The translations under genes were made by a program, and so were the position numbers. Below the pieces are notes generated by a model. That model saw only the letters and a program-made list of their open reading frames with translations, made no database searches and was not told the origin of the DNA. Source: Vanrija pseudolonga (taxonomy: Eukaryota > Basidiomycota > Tremellomycetes > Trichosporonales > Trichosporonaceae). From it: 64,000 nucleotides of DNA. Of this stretch, positions 29,876-43,264 are shown one piece after another; the stretch's first letter is position 1, and each line of letters begins with the position of its first letter. The stretch covers positions 2,046,001 to 2,110,000 of the forward strand of contig NC_085853.1 in assembly GCF_020906515.1 (NCBI RefSeq), read 5' to 3'.

Positions 29876-30672
29876 TTAGACCTTGAAGCGTCGGCTGTAG
29901 CGTCAGCAGTGTCCAACACTTGTTTAACCCACCTTGAGCCGCGCGAGAAGAACGTCTTGAGGATCCAGATTTGCAACCTGTCGCGTTGTCAGCAACACCC
30001 ACACACACACATCTCTCAACCCACAATGCCATGGCGACAATAGCCACACACTCGAGCACGGTGAACCAGAACATGCGGCTCTTGGTCGACTGCACAGTCG
30101 AGTAGTTGCGGTGGTGCCGCGTGTGGAAGTACTTCTGCGTGCGGGTGATGCTCGAGAGGAGCCCAGACAGCTTGTACGTGCTCTCCTCGAGCGCCGACGT
30201 GTGCTCCTTGAGCGGGGCGGCCGAGCCGCCGAGCGTGCGCCGCGGCTCCGACTCGACCATGATGTCAAAGTCGATCAGCTTGTCCGTGTTGGATGCCTCG
30301 TTGGCAAAGCAGAACGAGTATTCGCCGAGCTGAGCGAAGCGAGCGCGTCAGAGCGAGCTCAACAACCTACACTACACCACGGCCTGCGGCCACGGCCCCA
30401 CTCACCTTCTTGCCCGTAAAGATGTAATCTCCCTGGCGTTCCTTCTCGCCCTCGATGATAACCTTGTCCTCGGGGTCCATGACGACAAAGTCAATCTCAA
30501 ACTGTCCTCCGCTCTGGACAGCGAAATAAAAGCCAATCTTCTCGCCCACGCCGTCCACATCGGCATAGTAGCATGCCCTGTCGTTGGCGTTGAGGAGGGT
30601 CGTGAGGGCGGTAGCGGACGCGCACGCCGCGAGGACGAGCGACGCGCCGACGGCTGCGGCTGCGAGGCGCAT
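29876..30672 (-). CDS. p24/emp24-family cargo receptor
   Basis: Type I membrane protein of ER-Golgi COPII/COPI vesicles (p24, Emp24/Erp group) that helps sort GPI-anchored and other cargo. Minus-strand exons are 30672-30406, 30329-30025, 29977-29933 and 29894-29876, giving 211 residues. Signal peptide 1-22, then a GOLD domain with the two disulfide cysteines (RACYYAD and YSFCFANE). A helical stalk follows (TYKLSGLLSSITRTQKYFH), then one membrane segment (FWFTVLECVAIVAMALLQIW) and a short tail LKTFFSRGSRRRFKV. The tail keeps the FF sorting pair but has no KKXX end. It resembles Erp1/5/6 or p24-delta/gamma types, and the subclass is uncertain. Divergent from GOS1. Confidence 0.92.
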
Positions 30673-31031
30673 GGCGGGGCGGGGCGTAGATCGGTGGGAG
30701 TTCGGGAAGACGGCGCGTAAGGCTAGCTAGAGCTCGTCGTCGTCGTCGGCTGCCTGCGCCGGGTCGTTATGTCGTGAGAGAGATGGAGAAGGGGGGCAGA
30801 CTGCACTTGTCGACGTGAAACGCGGTCGCCGAGATGTCAGTGATCGTCAACCTCCACGGTGACACGCGACCAGCCAAAGCAGCGCCACGTGGGGGGTTTA
30901 TCCGGCCCTCCCTATTGCCACACTTGGCTGTCGCTGGCTGCCCACGCCGTCATCGCCATCGACCACAGTCGTCGAGAGATTGTCTATCTGCACAACGACG
31001 ACCACCTCGACCCATACATACCACTCACGCC
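30673..31031. promoter_or_regulatory. Bidirectional promoter, p24 gene and GOS1
   Basis: 359 bp between two divergent early-secretory-pathway genes. No clear TATA on either side. A (GTC)n-like run lies near 30733-30748. Confidence 0.5.
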
Positions 31032-31841
31032 ATGTCAACAGCATGGGACAATGCGCGGCGCCACGCCCGCGCGCTCGAATCCGCGCTCGACACAAAACTG
31101 TCCACGTACTCGCGCCTCGCGACCGACATTGCGACCGGGAGCGGGTCGCGCTCGCCGCACAACGACGACGAGGGGCAGGGCGGGTACCGGCTCGTCGAGG
31201 AGGAGATTGACGAGCTGCTGCAGAAGGTGTGCGCATGTGGTGACGCTTGCTAACCCCCCGCGCAGCTCGAAGCAGCCATCACCGACCTGACAGGCCTGAT
31301 CAACTCGCCGTCCCAGCCCCCCTCGGCGAGCATGCAGCACGCGGCCCAGCGCCACCGCGAGAACCTCGACGACTACCGCCGCGACTTTGTGCGCGTGCGC
31401 AACAACATTGAGAGCGCCGTCGCGCGGTCCAACCTCCTCGGCTCGGTGCGCCAGGACATCAAGTGGGTGGGCGCGAGAGAGGCGAGCTGACCCGCCAGCG
31501 CGTACAAGGCGGCCCAGAGCAGCCAGACGGACGCGCTGCTCGCCGACCGCACGCGGATAGACTCGAGCCACCGCATGATGGACGACACGTTGAAGTGGGT
31601 GTTGTCGGTGTTGACTTGCTGACCCTGCAGCCAGGCATACGCGACCCGCGAGGACTTTGCCCAGCAGCGCGGCATGCTCGCGAGCATCGACAGCCGCATG
31701 GGCACCGTCGTCGCCCAGATTCCAGGCATCAACAGCCTCATCTCCATGATCCGCACGCGCAGACGACGCGACACGTTCATCCTCGGCGGCGTCACGGCCT
31801 TTTGTGTCCTCCTCCTCCTCGGCTACCTCTTTGGATTCTAG
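31032..31841 (+). CDS. GOS1: Golgi Qb-SNARE GOS1 (GOSR1/GS28)
   Basis: v-SNARE acting in intra-Golgi and endosome-to-Golgi fusion. Exons are 31032-31226, 31266-31462, 31499-31594 and 31631-31841; the introns are 36-39 nt. 232 residues. The start WDNARRHARALESALDTKL matches the GS28 N-terminal helix. The SNARE helix (TREDFAQQRGMLASIDSRMG to GINSLISMIRTRRRRD) precedes a single C-terminal membrane anchor that ends in LLLLGYLFGF. Size matches yeast Gos1 (223). Bos1 was considered, but the WD start and the MIRTRRRRD junction fit GOS1. Confidence 0.95.
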
Positions 31842-32052
31842 TGCGAGTGTGTGATGATAATGGGAGGGCGAGCCCATCACAGCGGCTCGTCCCCCGCTCT
31901 GTATGTTGTGAGATGTGACCTCTGCATGTTGCGCGAGGTGTGGTCGCTGCTGTCGTCGCTGCTGCTGCCCCTGCCCCTGCCACCCACTCAACTCTAACAA
32001 TACTTGTGCATAATGATACAACGATGATGCCGCTGCCGCTACCGCCGCCACC

Positions 32053-33539
<1,487 letters not shown>

Positions 33540-34021
33540 GTCTGTGGCGTGTCAGCGGCGTTGGTACACAGCCAAGGAATGTGTCGAGGGGTGTGGTCTC
33601 TCAGGTCAAAGAAAAAGTTGTCTACTGCGGAGGGTCTTAAGCTCCTCGAGAAGTCTAACATATCGTGATTGACGAGCATCATTGAGGGAGGGGTGGGGGA
33701 AGGGAGGCACGGCGCGCGATGGGTGACTTACACTAATCAGAGCCTTGCGTGGGGGTCCAACTACTACAAATGCTAGAAGAGTAATAAAGCTTTGTTGCTA
33801 CAAAGCAAAGTGAGATGAAGAAGAGCAAAGTGAGAAAGGGGCGATGAGGATTGCAACTATCGAGTGGGTGACGCCGGCGCCGGCGCCGGCGAAAACTTGG
33901 CAGACGGTGCGAGGCACTCTGGTCTGCAAATGACGCCGATCTCCCACCACAACAGCACCCAGCGGACTCATCAGCAACCACCTCGACTTGCACTCAACAC
34001 TCAACAACAACACACACCACC
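33540..34021. other. Divergent promoter, MAP2 and Gon7-like gene
   Basis: 482 bp with no gene. A (GCCGGC)3 run lies at 33873-33890, about 130 bp before the Gon7-like start. Confidence 0.6.
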
Positions 34022-34399
34022 ATGTCCAAAGCAATCTCATTCACCTACTCGCTCGACCCGCCCGCCTCGGTCCCAGCCGCGAGCGCGACGCACAACGGCG
34101 TGCCCGTCCCAACGTCCGGCGGCGAGTCGTTCCCCATCACGCCGGCGCAGTCGTCCCGCTCGGCGACGCACGCATTCTACACCGACGCCTCGGCGCAGCT
34201 CTTGGCGGTGCAGGCGCGCGTCAACGAGGTCCTCACGGCGTGGAAGGACGCCATCGGCGACGCCGAGAAGCACAAGGAGGCGACCGGCAAGGTCGCGTAC
34301 GGCCAGGGCAAGGCGCAGCGGCTCATGCAGGCCAATAAGGCCGACGAGGCGGCTGCTGATGACGACGAGGAAGAGGAGGACGAAGAGAGCGACGAGTAG
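34022..34399 (+). CDS. Small acidic-tailed protein, probable Gon7 KEOPS subunit
   Basis: 125 residues, no intron. The middle (AFYTDASAQLLAVQARVNEVLTAWKDAIGDAEK) forms a helix whose pattern resembles the Gon7 helix that packs on Pcc1 or the kinase subunits of KEOPS. This complex makes the t6A modification of tRNA. The N-terminal part has a YSLDPP strand-like segment as in yeast Gon7. The end is a run of Asp and Glu. Length agrees with yeast Gon7 (123). Sequence likeness in this family is very weak, so the call rests on pattern and size. SUA5, which makes the KEOPS substrate, lies 20 kb away and not in the same cluster. Confidence 0.5.
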   Translation: MSKAISFTYSLDPPASVPAASATHNGVPVPTSGGESFPITPAQSSRSATHAFYTDASAQLLAVQARVNEVLTAWKDAIGDAEKHKEATGKVAYGQGKAQRLMQANKADEAAADDDEEEEDEESDE

Positions 34400-35249
34400 A
34401 GTGTGTGAGTGGACAGAGCCGACGTGCCGCGCGGGCCTCTTCAACAACTCACACACTGCTGGCACCTCGTCTCATTCGACAGCGTCACACCACACCCACA
34501 CGGTAGCACACCGAAAGCCTTTGCCTCTGTACACTAGACGCGGCGCTCCGCTCGCGAGCACCAGATACCATGCATGCCTATACCGCCGATAGCCGACGGA
34601 GTTTGTGGTGCACGCGACGCGGTACGCGGTTCTGCAGCAGCACGCGGCGCAAACGGCATGACTCGGGCGATTGATAACAGGACCGCCGTCTATCGGCCGC
34701 AAGACGCGTCTTGCTGAGCAGCAAAGTCGAGCCATGACACCTATGCTCTGCCAGCTAGCCGATCGCGTGCGCCTGGGGCCTCGCAGTTTGGCCCTGGCGC
34801 TTAGAATGCATTGATACGACTGGGCAAAGGGAGGTTGAAAGCGTGTTACCGTGAGATCAGCCATATTGGGGGAGAGGGGGGGGGCAACCGACGAACACCG
34901 CAGCGTCGCCGAACACCGTTCTCCTCGGCTACAACACACGGTAGGTTTTCTTAGGCGTGCATAATTAGGTTTAGGCCTGCATAAAGGCGTGCCAATTCCC
35001 CAGGCCTATTCCTCTAAACGCCCAAGTCGCGGCCGCGGAGACGCGGTGACCGGGTATCGCCGTGTGACGTCGAGCAAAGAGCCTGGACACATCGCCCTCG
35101 TCCCCAAGCCAGGCAGCCCAGGTGACCCCCCCGGCGCATCGGACAGCCGACCACGACAAGAGGCCCTCGTCTTATAACATCCCCGGACTGCCCGTCACAC
35201 CCCCCATCGCACTACCCCCCACCACCACCCCCCCGCATCACCCAACACA
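34400..35249. other. Intergenic, GCDH promoter
   Basis: 850 bp without a gene on either strand. The last 50 bp before the next ATG are an almost pure C/A leader (35195-35249). Confidence 0.55.
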
Positions 35250-36849
35250 ATGGTCCGCCTCACTGCTATCCGCCCCGTGTTCAGCAACGCTCTGGCATCG
35301 CGCGCCTCGGTCGCCTCGACCCGCTCGATGGCCGCTGGCTCGAGTAAGTCGGCCACGAGCAGCCAGCTCACACGCTGCTCGCTCTCTCACTCGCCGGCGA
35401 CTCCGCGCGCTAACACACCGCCCCAGAGTTTGTCAAGTACGACTGGGAGGACCCGCTCAACCTCAACTCGCTGCTCACCGAGGAGGAGCAGGCCATCCAG
35501 TGGGTTTTCCGTGTCGTCGGAGACTGACTGTTTAGCGAGACCGCCAAGTCGTACGCCCAGGAGAACCTCCTTCCCCGTGTCAAGCAGGCCTACCGCTCGG
35601 TACGTGGCGTGTCGTGGCGCTGAATGCGACTCGTGGGCCGCGCTTACACCCGTACAGGAGGAGTTCGACCCCTCCGTCATGCGTGAGATGGGCGAGCTTG
35701 GTCTCCTCGGCCCCACGATCCAGGGCTACGGCTGTGCAGGTGTCTCGTCGGTCTCTTACGGTCTGATTGCCCGCGAGGTTGAGCGGTAAGTCGAGCTGAG
35801 GTGCTGCCAAGACGTCCAGCTGACTCTGCAGTGTTGACTCGGGCTACCGCTCGGCCATGAGCGTGCAGTCGTCTTGTGAGTAGCCAAGCTTACGCCTCCA
35901 CACACCCGCTCACACGATGCCCAGTGGTCATGCACCCCATCAACGAGTTCGGTACCGACGCCCAGAAGGAGAAGTACCTCCCCCGCCTTGCCAAGGGCGA
36001 GCTCATCGGCTGCTTCGGTCTCACCGAGCCCAACCACGGCTCTGACCCCTCGTCGATGGAGACGACTGCCACCAAGACGGCCAACGGCTGGACGCTCAAC
36101 GGTGCCAAGACGTGGATCTCGAACGCGCCCGTCGCCGATGTGTTCATCATCTGGGCGCGTGAGGTTGTCGACGGCCAGAAGGGCAAGGTCCGCGGCTTCC
36201 TCCTCGACAGGCAAAAGGGCATCGAGACGCCCAAGATTGACGGCAAGCTCGCGCTCCGTGCCTCGATCACCGGCTCCGTCTTCCTCGACAACGTCCAGGT
36301 CGGCGACGACGCCCTCCTCCCCAAGTCGGGTGGCCTCGGCTCGCCCTTCTCGTGTCTCAACTCGGCACGCTTCGGTATCTCGTGGGGTGTGATCGGTGCC
36401 CTTGAGGACTCGATCAGCCGCGCAAGGGATTACGCCTTGGAGAGGCACCAGTTCAACCGCCCCCTCGCCTCGTTCCAGCTCGTGCAGAAGAAGCTCGTTG
36501 ACGCGTCGTCGGCGGCTACGCTTGGGCTGCTCGGCGCGTACCAGCTCGGCCGCCTCAAGGACGAGGGCAAGTGGTGCCCCGACCAGATCTCGATGATGAA
36601 GCGCAACAACTGTGGCAACGCGCTCCAGCACTCGCGCACTCTGCTCGACATCTTTGGCGGAAACGCCTGCTCGGACGAGTACCACGTTGGCCGTCACGTC
36701 GCCAACCTGCAGGTGACCAACACATACGAGGGCACGTACGACATTCACAGTGAGTGTGGCGGTGGTGTTGTCCGAGTTCAGCACTAACCTCGCGCCCAGC
36801 CCTGATTCTCGGCAAGGCCATTACTGGCATCCCTGCGTTTGCCAACTAA
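35250..36849 (+). CDS. GCDH: Glutaryl-CoA dehydrogenase, mitochondrial
   Basis: FAD acyl-CoA dehydrogenase that oxidises and decarboxylates glutaryl-CoA to crotonyl-CoA in lysine, hydroxylysine and tryptophan breakdown, in the mitochondrial matrix. Exons are 35250-35343, 35427-35499, 35536-35599, 35658-35785, 35832-35875, 35925-36749 and 36800-36849, giving 425 residues. An Arg/Ser/Ala presequence covers about residues 1-30. The [15 protein letters not shown] start, [34 protein letters not shown] and the catalytic Glu in [10 protein letters not shown] are diagnostic for this enzyme. Six introns crowd the first 700 bp. The presequence and first intron suit import of a matrix enzyme. This fungus therefore likely degrades lysine through glutarate. 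Confidence 0.97.
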
Positions 36850-37146
36850 AAGGGCCGTGTAGACGGCGTGATGAGGGTGTATGGTTAAATAATGTGCCAT
36901 GTATTTGTGAACAAGAGGGTGCGGAGACGGAGTCGAGGCTGGGCAGTGGCCGCGGTGGACAGTTACGAACCTCGCCCGGCAGTGGCGCCCAGAGCCGGCC
37001 GGGTGGGTGTTCCTGAGCCAAAGCACGAGCGAGCTGATTATTTCGACCGACGAGTCCGAAAAGGCGGTCGAGTGACCATCTCATCCCTGTTTGTTTTCCA
37101 ACATTGCATCTCACCGCACAAAAGCGACACACGCATCTGCAGTACA

Positions 37147-38226
37147 ATGGCAGACTCGGGCCCAAGCAGCGGGCCGTCGTTCCAGCGGGCATTGGTGGTG
37201 CGTACGGCGCGCGGCGCGGCCAGGCGGGCGTGCTCGCCGACCGTGTCCCCCTCTGATGGCTCGCTGACACCGCTCTTAGGCCGGCGCGGCGTCCGGCCTA
37301 GCCGTCGACCTCATGTTCTTCCCCCTCGACACGGTCAAGACGCGTATCCAGTCCTCGGCGGGCTTCTGGGCCTCGGGCGGCTTTCGGGGCGTGTACCGCG
37401 GCGTGGGGAGTGTCGGTGCGGGCTCTGCGCCAGGTGGTGGGTAGTACTCTGGCGAAGCGTCAGGCTAACTTGCCCAGCGGCCGCCTTCTTCGTCACGTAC
37501 GAGGCGCTCAAGCGGCACTTGCCGGAGACCTTGCCCGAGCTCAAAGAGAGCCCGGGGCTGAACCACATGTTGTCTGCGTCTGGGGGCGAGTTTGTGAGTG
37601 GCTGCTGGTGGTGCTGGTGATGGCGAGCAGCGGCTAACGCCCGCGCCCAGGTCGCATGCCTCATCCGAGTCCCCACCGAGGTGGTCAAGTCGCGTGCCCA
37701 AACGGGCGCGTACGGTGCGTCGGCATCCTCGCTCGACGCGGCGCTCAAGACGCTGCGGTACGAGGGCCTGCGGGGCTTCTACCGCGGGTTCGGGATCACG
37801 ATTGCGCGCGAGATCCCCTTCACGTCGATCCAGTTCCCGCTGTACGAGTACCTCAAGCGACAGCTGAGCGCGCGGTACCTCGACGGCCGGCGGCCAAACT
37901 CTGCCGAGGCGGCAGTGTGCGGCTCGATCGCGGGCGGCACCGCGGCGGCGCTGACGACCCCGCTCGACGTCGTCAAGACGCGCGTCATGCTCGAGGCGCG
38001 CAGCACGCCCGGCGGCGGGCCGGCCCCGAGCCCCAGCGTCCTCAGCTTCCCCGGGCGGCTGCTCACCATCCTGCGCAACGAGGGCCCCTCGGCGCTCTTC
38101 AGCGGATGGGTGCCGCGCACGCTCCATATCGCGGCGGGCGGCGCAGTCTTCCTCGGCATCTACGACTTTGCAGTCAACTTTGGGCGGCCGGACACGGCGG
38201 CGGCGGCCGAGGACGCCGCGGCATAG
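37147..38226 (+). CDS. PET8: Mitochondrial S-adenosylmethionine carrier (SLC25A26/Pet8)
   Basis: Inner-membrane carrier that exchanges cytosolic SAM for S-adenosylhomocysteine, feeding mitochondrial methylation, lipoate and biotin synthesis. Exons are 37147-37197, 37280-37433, 37478-37593 and 37651-38226, giving 298 residues. Three mitochondrial-carrier repeats carry the signature PxDxxK or variants: FFPLDTVKTRIQ, RVPTEVVKSRAQ and TTPLDVVKTRVM. The Glu in the second repeat (PTEVVKSR) is a SAM-carrier mark. GVYRGVGSV and GFYRGFGITIARE are also typical. The second intron has a GTGGTG donor. Confidence 0.94.
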
Positions 38227-38408
38227 AAGAAGAGGTATAGAAGGTATAAAGGCAGAGTTACAGACAGCATCATACAATTCATCTTGCATGGACGCTTGCA
38301 TGGGCGTGACGGCGTGAGTAACAAGGTGACATTGCTTCAGGCTACAAGTTTGTTTCGGTTCGCTACCATTCGTCGCGTCGTGTTTCCGCCGCACACACCA
38401 CGCCCGCC

Positions 38409-39384
38409 CTACTGCACAAGCACAGTGTCGATCCCGATGCAGGTACGCAGCGCGAGGCGCACATTCGCAGGGACCGGGGCGTGGGGCTTGACGTCGACCG
38501 ACGAGCCGGTGTAGTACTGGATCCACGACGAGACGTGGGCGTTGTTGAGCTGCTCGATGGCGCGGAGCGATGTGAGGGCCTGGGCAGTGAGCGAGCGTCA
38601 GCGAGCGAACGGTCAAGAGAGCGGCGAGGAAGGTTGCGGGGGCGGCAGCATGACACGCTGCATGCTACACCGCCAACACCACCGCCACTCACCGGCAGCT
38701 CCATGGGCACGTTCTCGCCCTTTGCATTCTTGACGGGCACGAGCGGACGGCTGAGGTAGTAGTTGGTCCTGTTCGTGTTCCTACGGAGGTGAGCTGCGGC
38801 CGGTGGGTGGGACCACGAGTACTCTCCCACGCCACTTACATTGCGTTCTGGCGCTCGATGCCGGCGCCGACCTTCTTCTCAAGCCGCTGGTAGCGCTTGA
38901 GGAGGTCGTCGTGCCAGCCGTGCTGCTGCTGTACGGCGGCGTTGAGGCGGTTCTCGAGGCCCGCGAGGCCCTCGTCGTCGTCGTTACCGACCTGGACGTC
39001 GCGGCGCCCAGGCCCGCGCGAGGACGACGAGGCGCCAGGCTCCTCCTTGACTGTGCCGACGGCGGGCGGGCGCGAGCGCGAGCGGTATCGCACGGGCGAC
39101 TGGCTCGGGCTGACGCTGCTGTCGCGGTGCCCGAGGATCTGGGAGCGCCACACGCGCGCCGTGCGGCGCGGGGACGGGTCCGTACGGCGCAGCGTGGCGT
39201 CGCCCACGACGGCGTGCTGCGCGACTGCGTGGGCAAAGTTGAGCGCGGCCTCCTTCTGCTCGTCGCTCGCGTCGGCGGGGATGCCGCCGTGCGCGGCGTG
39301 CAGCTGCAGGATGGCGGGGTGCTCTTTGATCGCGGGGTGCGTGAGCAGCTCGTCGGGGATGGGGATTGGGTCTGCAGTGGCCAT
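38409..39384 (-). CDS. Unassigned protein, possibly Mug135-like C-terminal domain
   Basis: Minus-strand exons are 39384-38840, 38780-38693 and 38579-38409, giving 267 residues. The N-terminal 110 residues hold an Arg/Ser-rich segment with SPSQSPVRYRSRSR. Then comes a helical coiled-coil-like part (ENRLNAAVQQQHGWHDDLLK). The last 90 residues (NTNRTNYYLSRPLVPVKN, then PMELPALTSLRAIEQLNNAH) recall the Mug135-like C-terminal domain seen in many basidiomycete proteins of unknown role. The last intron of 113 nt is long for this window. Tail ends with IDTVLVQ. Function unknown; the Mug135 likeness is from memory of the motif and not proven. Confidence 0.7.
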
Positions 39385-39797
39385 TGTGTGGTGTGTGGGT
39401 GGAGAGAGAGGGAGGTGGTGTGGGAGTGGGCGTGATCCAGAAGCCAGAGTGTGAGTGTTGATGTATACCTACGTCTTCACAGCCGCCGCCGTCGCCGTCC
39501 GCTTGTTCCAGCCAGCTGCGGCTGGTACTGCCCCGGCCCCACCATGGGTTCCAGTGAACGTGAGACTGTTTCTGTCCTCGACCCGACCCGATGCTCGCTC
39601 TGGATCACGAGATCATTGCCGATTGATGTAACCGGCAAGGTCGGGACCCAAGGCACCCAAAAGTGGCACTGCGCTGCTGGAATGCCGCCGGAACGGCCTC
39701 GCTCCGACGCTCCGATGGCTTAGCCGCCTAGCCTAGCCGCCGTTGCCTCGTATCTCGCATGCATCATCATCTCTATAGTCTAGTATCCCACCGCTGC
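39385..39797. other. Intergenic
   Basis: 413 bp with no gene. A short TAGCCGCC/TAGCC repeat near 39721-39742 is the only structure seen. Confidence 0.6.
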
Positions 39798-42608
39798 TCA
39801 TGCCTGGTACAGCTTGGAAGCCGCGACGGGCTCGGCCAGCCCGGTCCACTTGAAGCTCCGCTCCTGGTAGAACGGCGCGGCGAGCTTGATGGCCGTCGAG
39901 GACGTGCCGACGCGGATCTCGAACGCACCGGACTCGCCGACCCAGCAACCCTCAGCGACACTGTACCAGCTGAACGCCTTGTGGTCGAGCGTGACGCTCA
40001 CACGGCGCGACTCGCCAGGCGCGAGGTGCACCTTTGTAAACCCGCCCAGCTCGATCTCGGGGCGGTCGATAGACGGCGCAGACTGGTGCACGTACACCTG
40101 GGCCACCTCGGCACCCGCGACGTCCCCAGTGTTCGTGACGGTGAAGGAGGCGGTTGCACCAAAGCCCGCCGCAGACGCGACCTTGAGGTCGGAGAGCTCG
40201 AACGTCGTGTAGCTCAGGCCGTAGCCGAACGGGAAGGCGCTGCGCGCCCCGCGCGCACGGTCAAAGTGGCGGTAGCCGACGTAGATGCCCTCGGTGTACA
40301 CTGTCGTGACGGGGTGCCCGAAGCCCTCGTGCGAGGGGTAGTCCTCGACCTTGACGGGCCACGTGATGGGGAGCTTGCCGCTCGGGTTGATGGTGCCGAA
40401 CAGCGCGTCCGCGACGGCCTGGCCACACTCGTTGCCGCCGAGGAAGGCCTGCAGGAGCGTGGGGCACTCGTCGAGCCAGGGGAACTGGACGGGCATGCCC
40501 GACTGGTTGACGACCACCGTGTTGGGGTTGGCGGCGAGCACGGCGCGGACCAGCTCGTCGCTTGCGCCTGGCAGCGCGAGCGTGTCGCGGTCGTACGCCT
40601 CCGACTCCCACTCGCAGTTCGTGCCGACGCACACGATGGCGACGTCTGAGCTGCGTGCCAGCTCGACGGCCGAGGCGATCTCGTCGGCGGCAGACCGCAG
40701 CGGCCGGCCGCCGATACGGATGCCGCCGCGGCGGCCAGAGTACGGGCTGGTCGAGTGCAGCTGCTTGAAGTTTGAGAAGCGCACCTCGAGGTCGTAGCTC
40801 TTGCCCGCTTCGACCTCGAGCACGGCAGCGCGCTCCTCGGCGCCCATGTTGAAGAAGAGCACACTCGGCTCCTGGTCGGTGCGGTTATCGATTGACTTGA
40901 CGCCGTCGACGTACAGGTCCGCCTGGCCCGACACGCCGAGGCCGAGCTCCCACCGCCCGCTGACGTCGGGCACGAAGCGCGTACGGAGCGACACGTACCC
41001 GCGCACCGGGATCTCCTTAGGGATGCCGTCGATGAAGTAGCTGAAGCCCGAGTTGTTGTACTTTGAGAACAGCGGCTTGGGGGCCGGGGACGTGGTCCAC
41101 GGGTTGGTGTCGTAGAAGTGGCACATGACGCCGGGGGTCCCGTCCTCGAGGAAGATGTAAGGCGAGAGCAGGGGCAGCCACCTGTCGCCTGCCGCTCCGA
41201 GCGCGTACGAGACGGTCGCGCCGGCCGCGGTCGCCGCCTTGGCGATCGCGTCGTGCGGGGTGACAGTGTACGTGGGGGCCAGGTTGGCCGATCCGCCACC
41301 GGCCGTCGTGGCGTTCTTGGCGTTTGGGCCAATGACGGCGATCTTCATGCCCGGTGTCGGCGCGATAGGGAGCATCTTGCGCTCGTTCTTAAGCAGCACG
41401 ACGGCGGCGCCGGCGGATTCCCTCAACAGCGCGCGGACTTCAGGCGTGTCGATCGACTTTTCCTCCGCGTCGAACGGGATGCCCGACTTGATCGCCTCGT
41501 TGACGAACCCGAGGACATTGCGCACGCACTCGTCCACGTCCGATTGGGTGAGCTTGCCGCTGACAATATCGCGCTCGACACACGTCCCGCGCATGAACGC
41601 CGGGCCGGGCATCTCGAGGTCGAGCCCGGCCTTGATCGCCTCGCTCGACGAGTACGTCCCGCTCCAGTCCGAGATGATCATCCCGCTGAAGCCGAAATCC
41701 CCGCGCAGGATCTTGCGCAGCAGATACGGGTGCTCGGCGACATGCAGCCCGTTGACGCGGTTATAGCTCGTCATGAAGACTTTCGGGGACGTCTTGCACT
41801 GCTGTCGGAAGGGCTCGAGGTAGATCTCGTGCATTGTGCGCTCGTCGAGGACCGAGTTGGTTGAGCGGCGCATGAACTCTTGTTCGTTGGCGAGGTAGTG
41901 TTTCGGCGCTGCGTGTGTGTGTCAGTGTCGTCGCCCTACCCTCCCCCAACCCCCACTCACTCGCCATGACTCCCTTCGACTGCACGCCGTTGATCCACGC
42001 CGAGGCAACATGGCCAGCAAGCAACGGGTCCTCGCCGTACGTCTCGAACCCGCGCCCGCCGAGGGGATGGCGCTGGATGTTGGTCGTCGGGCCGAGCAGG
42101 CAGTGGACCCCGCGCGCACGGCACTCGTCGCCCAGCGCCTGGCCGATACGGAACGCGAGGTCGAGGTCAAAACTGGCGCCGATGCCCGTCCCGCAGGGAA
42201 AGCATGATGCTGGGGCGCCGTTTGTCCAGGCTGTGCCGCGGACACCATTGGGCCCGTCACCGCACTGCGAGTGTCAGCACACATACACACACACGCATGC
42301 CGGGGCGCGGAATGTGGGGGAACGAGGGGGGGGCGAGGCTGAAAAGACATGGCACTTGGAGGGCACATCCCTTGTCTCGCATTCTCCTCGCTCATCCTCC
42401 TCATCAGTTTTCGCACCCTCACCACCACGTTGATGCACCTGCCGCAAGCACAACTCACCCGAACTCGTGGAATCCCCGCCCGCTCAACGGCAACAGTGTG
42501 CCACATGTCATCGCCGGACAGGAGCGCGATCTTCTCCTCGCTCGACAGGTCGTCGATGAGCGCATCGACGTCGAGCAGCGTCGGTGGGGGGTTGATCTCG
42601 ATGGCCAT
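39798..42608 (-). CDS. GH3 beta-glucosidase with PA14 domain, no signal peptide
   Basis: Glycoside hydrolase family 3 enzyme cleaving beta-glucosides such as cellobiose. Minus-strand exons are 42608-42459, 42264-41961 and 41908-39798, giving 854 residues. The N-terminal barrel starts DDLSSEEKIALLSG and has CGDGPNGVRGTAW. The nucleophile Asp lies in IISDWSGTYSSSEAIKAGLD. A PA14 insertion covers about residues 390-540, as in Kluyveromyces BglI, which is of nearly equal length. The second GH3 domain (AGASDELVRAVLAANPNTVV, FPFGYGLSYT) and the fibronectin-III-like end complete it. There is no signal peptide, so it should act in the cytosol. An ATG 15 nt earlier (42623) is also in frame. Divergent from a sugar transporter across 656 bp. 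Confidence 0.95.
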
Positions 42609-43264
42609 GGTGGTATGGGGCATGAGTTGTCAGCAACAGCGCACACACAAACGCGAGGTCATATGTCGAGCGCGCGGTCAACCGACCTCTGACCCGGCCG
42701 GGGGTTAGGTGGCACCAACGCGCCGCGGGCCCGCCTGCGCCTAATGCCCCGCGGCGATTGCGTCCCCCGTCCACGCCGGCAAACGTCTGCGGCTTCTGCG
42801 GGGACGGCAAGGAGCGGCTTGGCGCGCGCTCTGTAGTCCCTGGGGCCGTGCAGACGGCGCAGAGGAGGCGAGAGGAGGCCCTGCGGGACTACATGGGGAC
42901 AGAGGGGAGGGGGGTGGAGGTAACCGAGGCTGATGAAAAACGCCACTTGACGATTCCTTCTTCTCTTCTCCTTGTCCGATGCTGGTCCGACGGCCATTGT
43001 TGCTCGTTTACTCGCGCCTGCACACGCGCGCACGCACGCAGCGCTGCCCACTTGCCGGGATCTGTCGGCTGACCACACCGGCGCATAGGTAGGCCCAAAC
43101 ACCCGATCGAGGACGCCGGAGTCGGGTCTCCACACGCGCCCGCGCCGATGCGCGCAAATCTGGCCCGTTGTCTCAAGTCAGCAACATTCGCGCGAGTATA
43201 AGACCGCCACTCGCTCGCTCGTAGCAGCTGCTACTGCCCACCCCCACGCACTTCCCCGCAAACG
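42609..43264. promoter_or_regulatory. Shared divergent promoter, GH3 glucosidase and sugar transporter
   Basis: 656 bp between the two starts. TATAAG at 43197-43202 lies 63 bp before the transporter ATG. Several CGG/CCG triplets (for example near 42688-42700 and 42988-43000) could bind a Zn2Cys6 regulator, but none forms a clear spaced pair. Confidence 0.5.
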
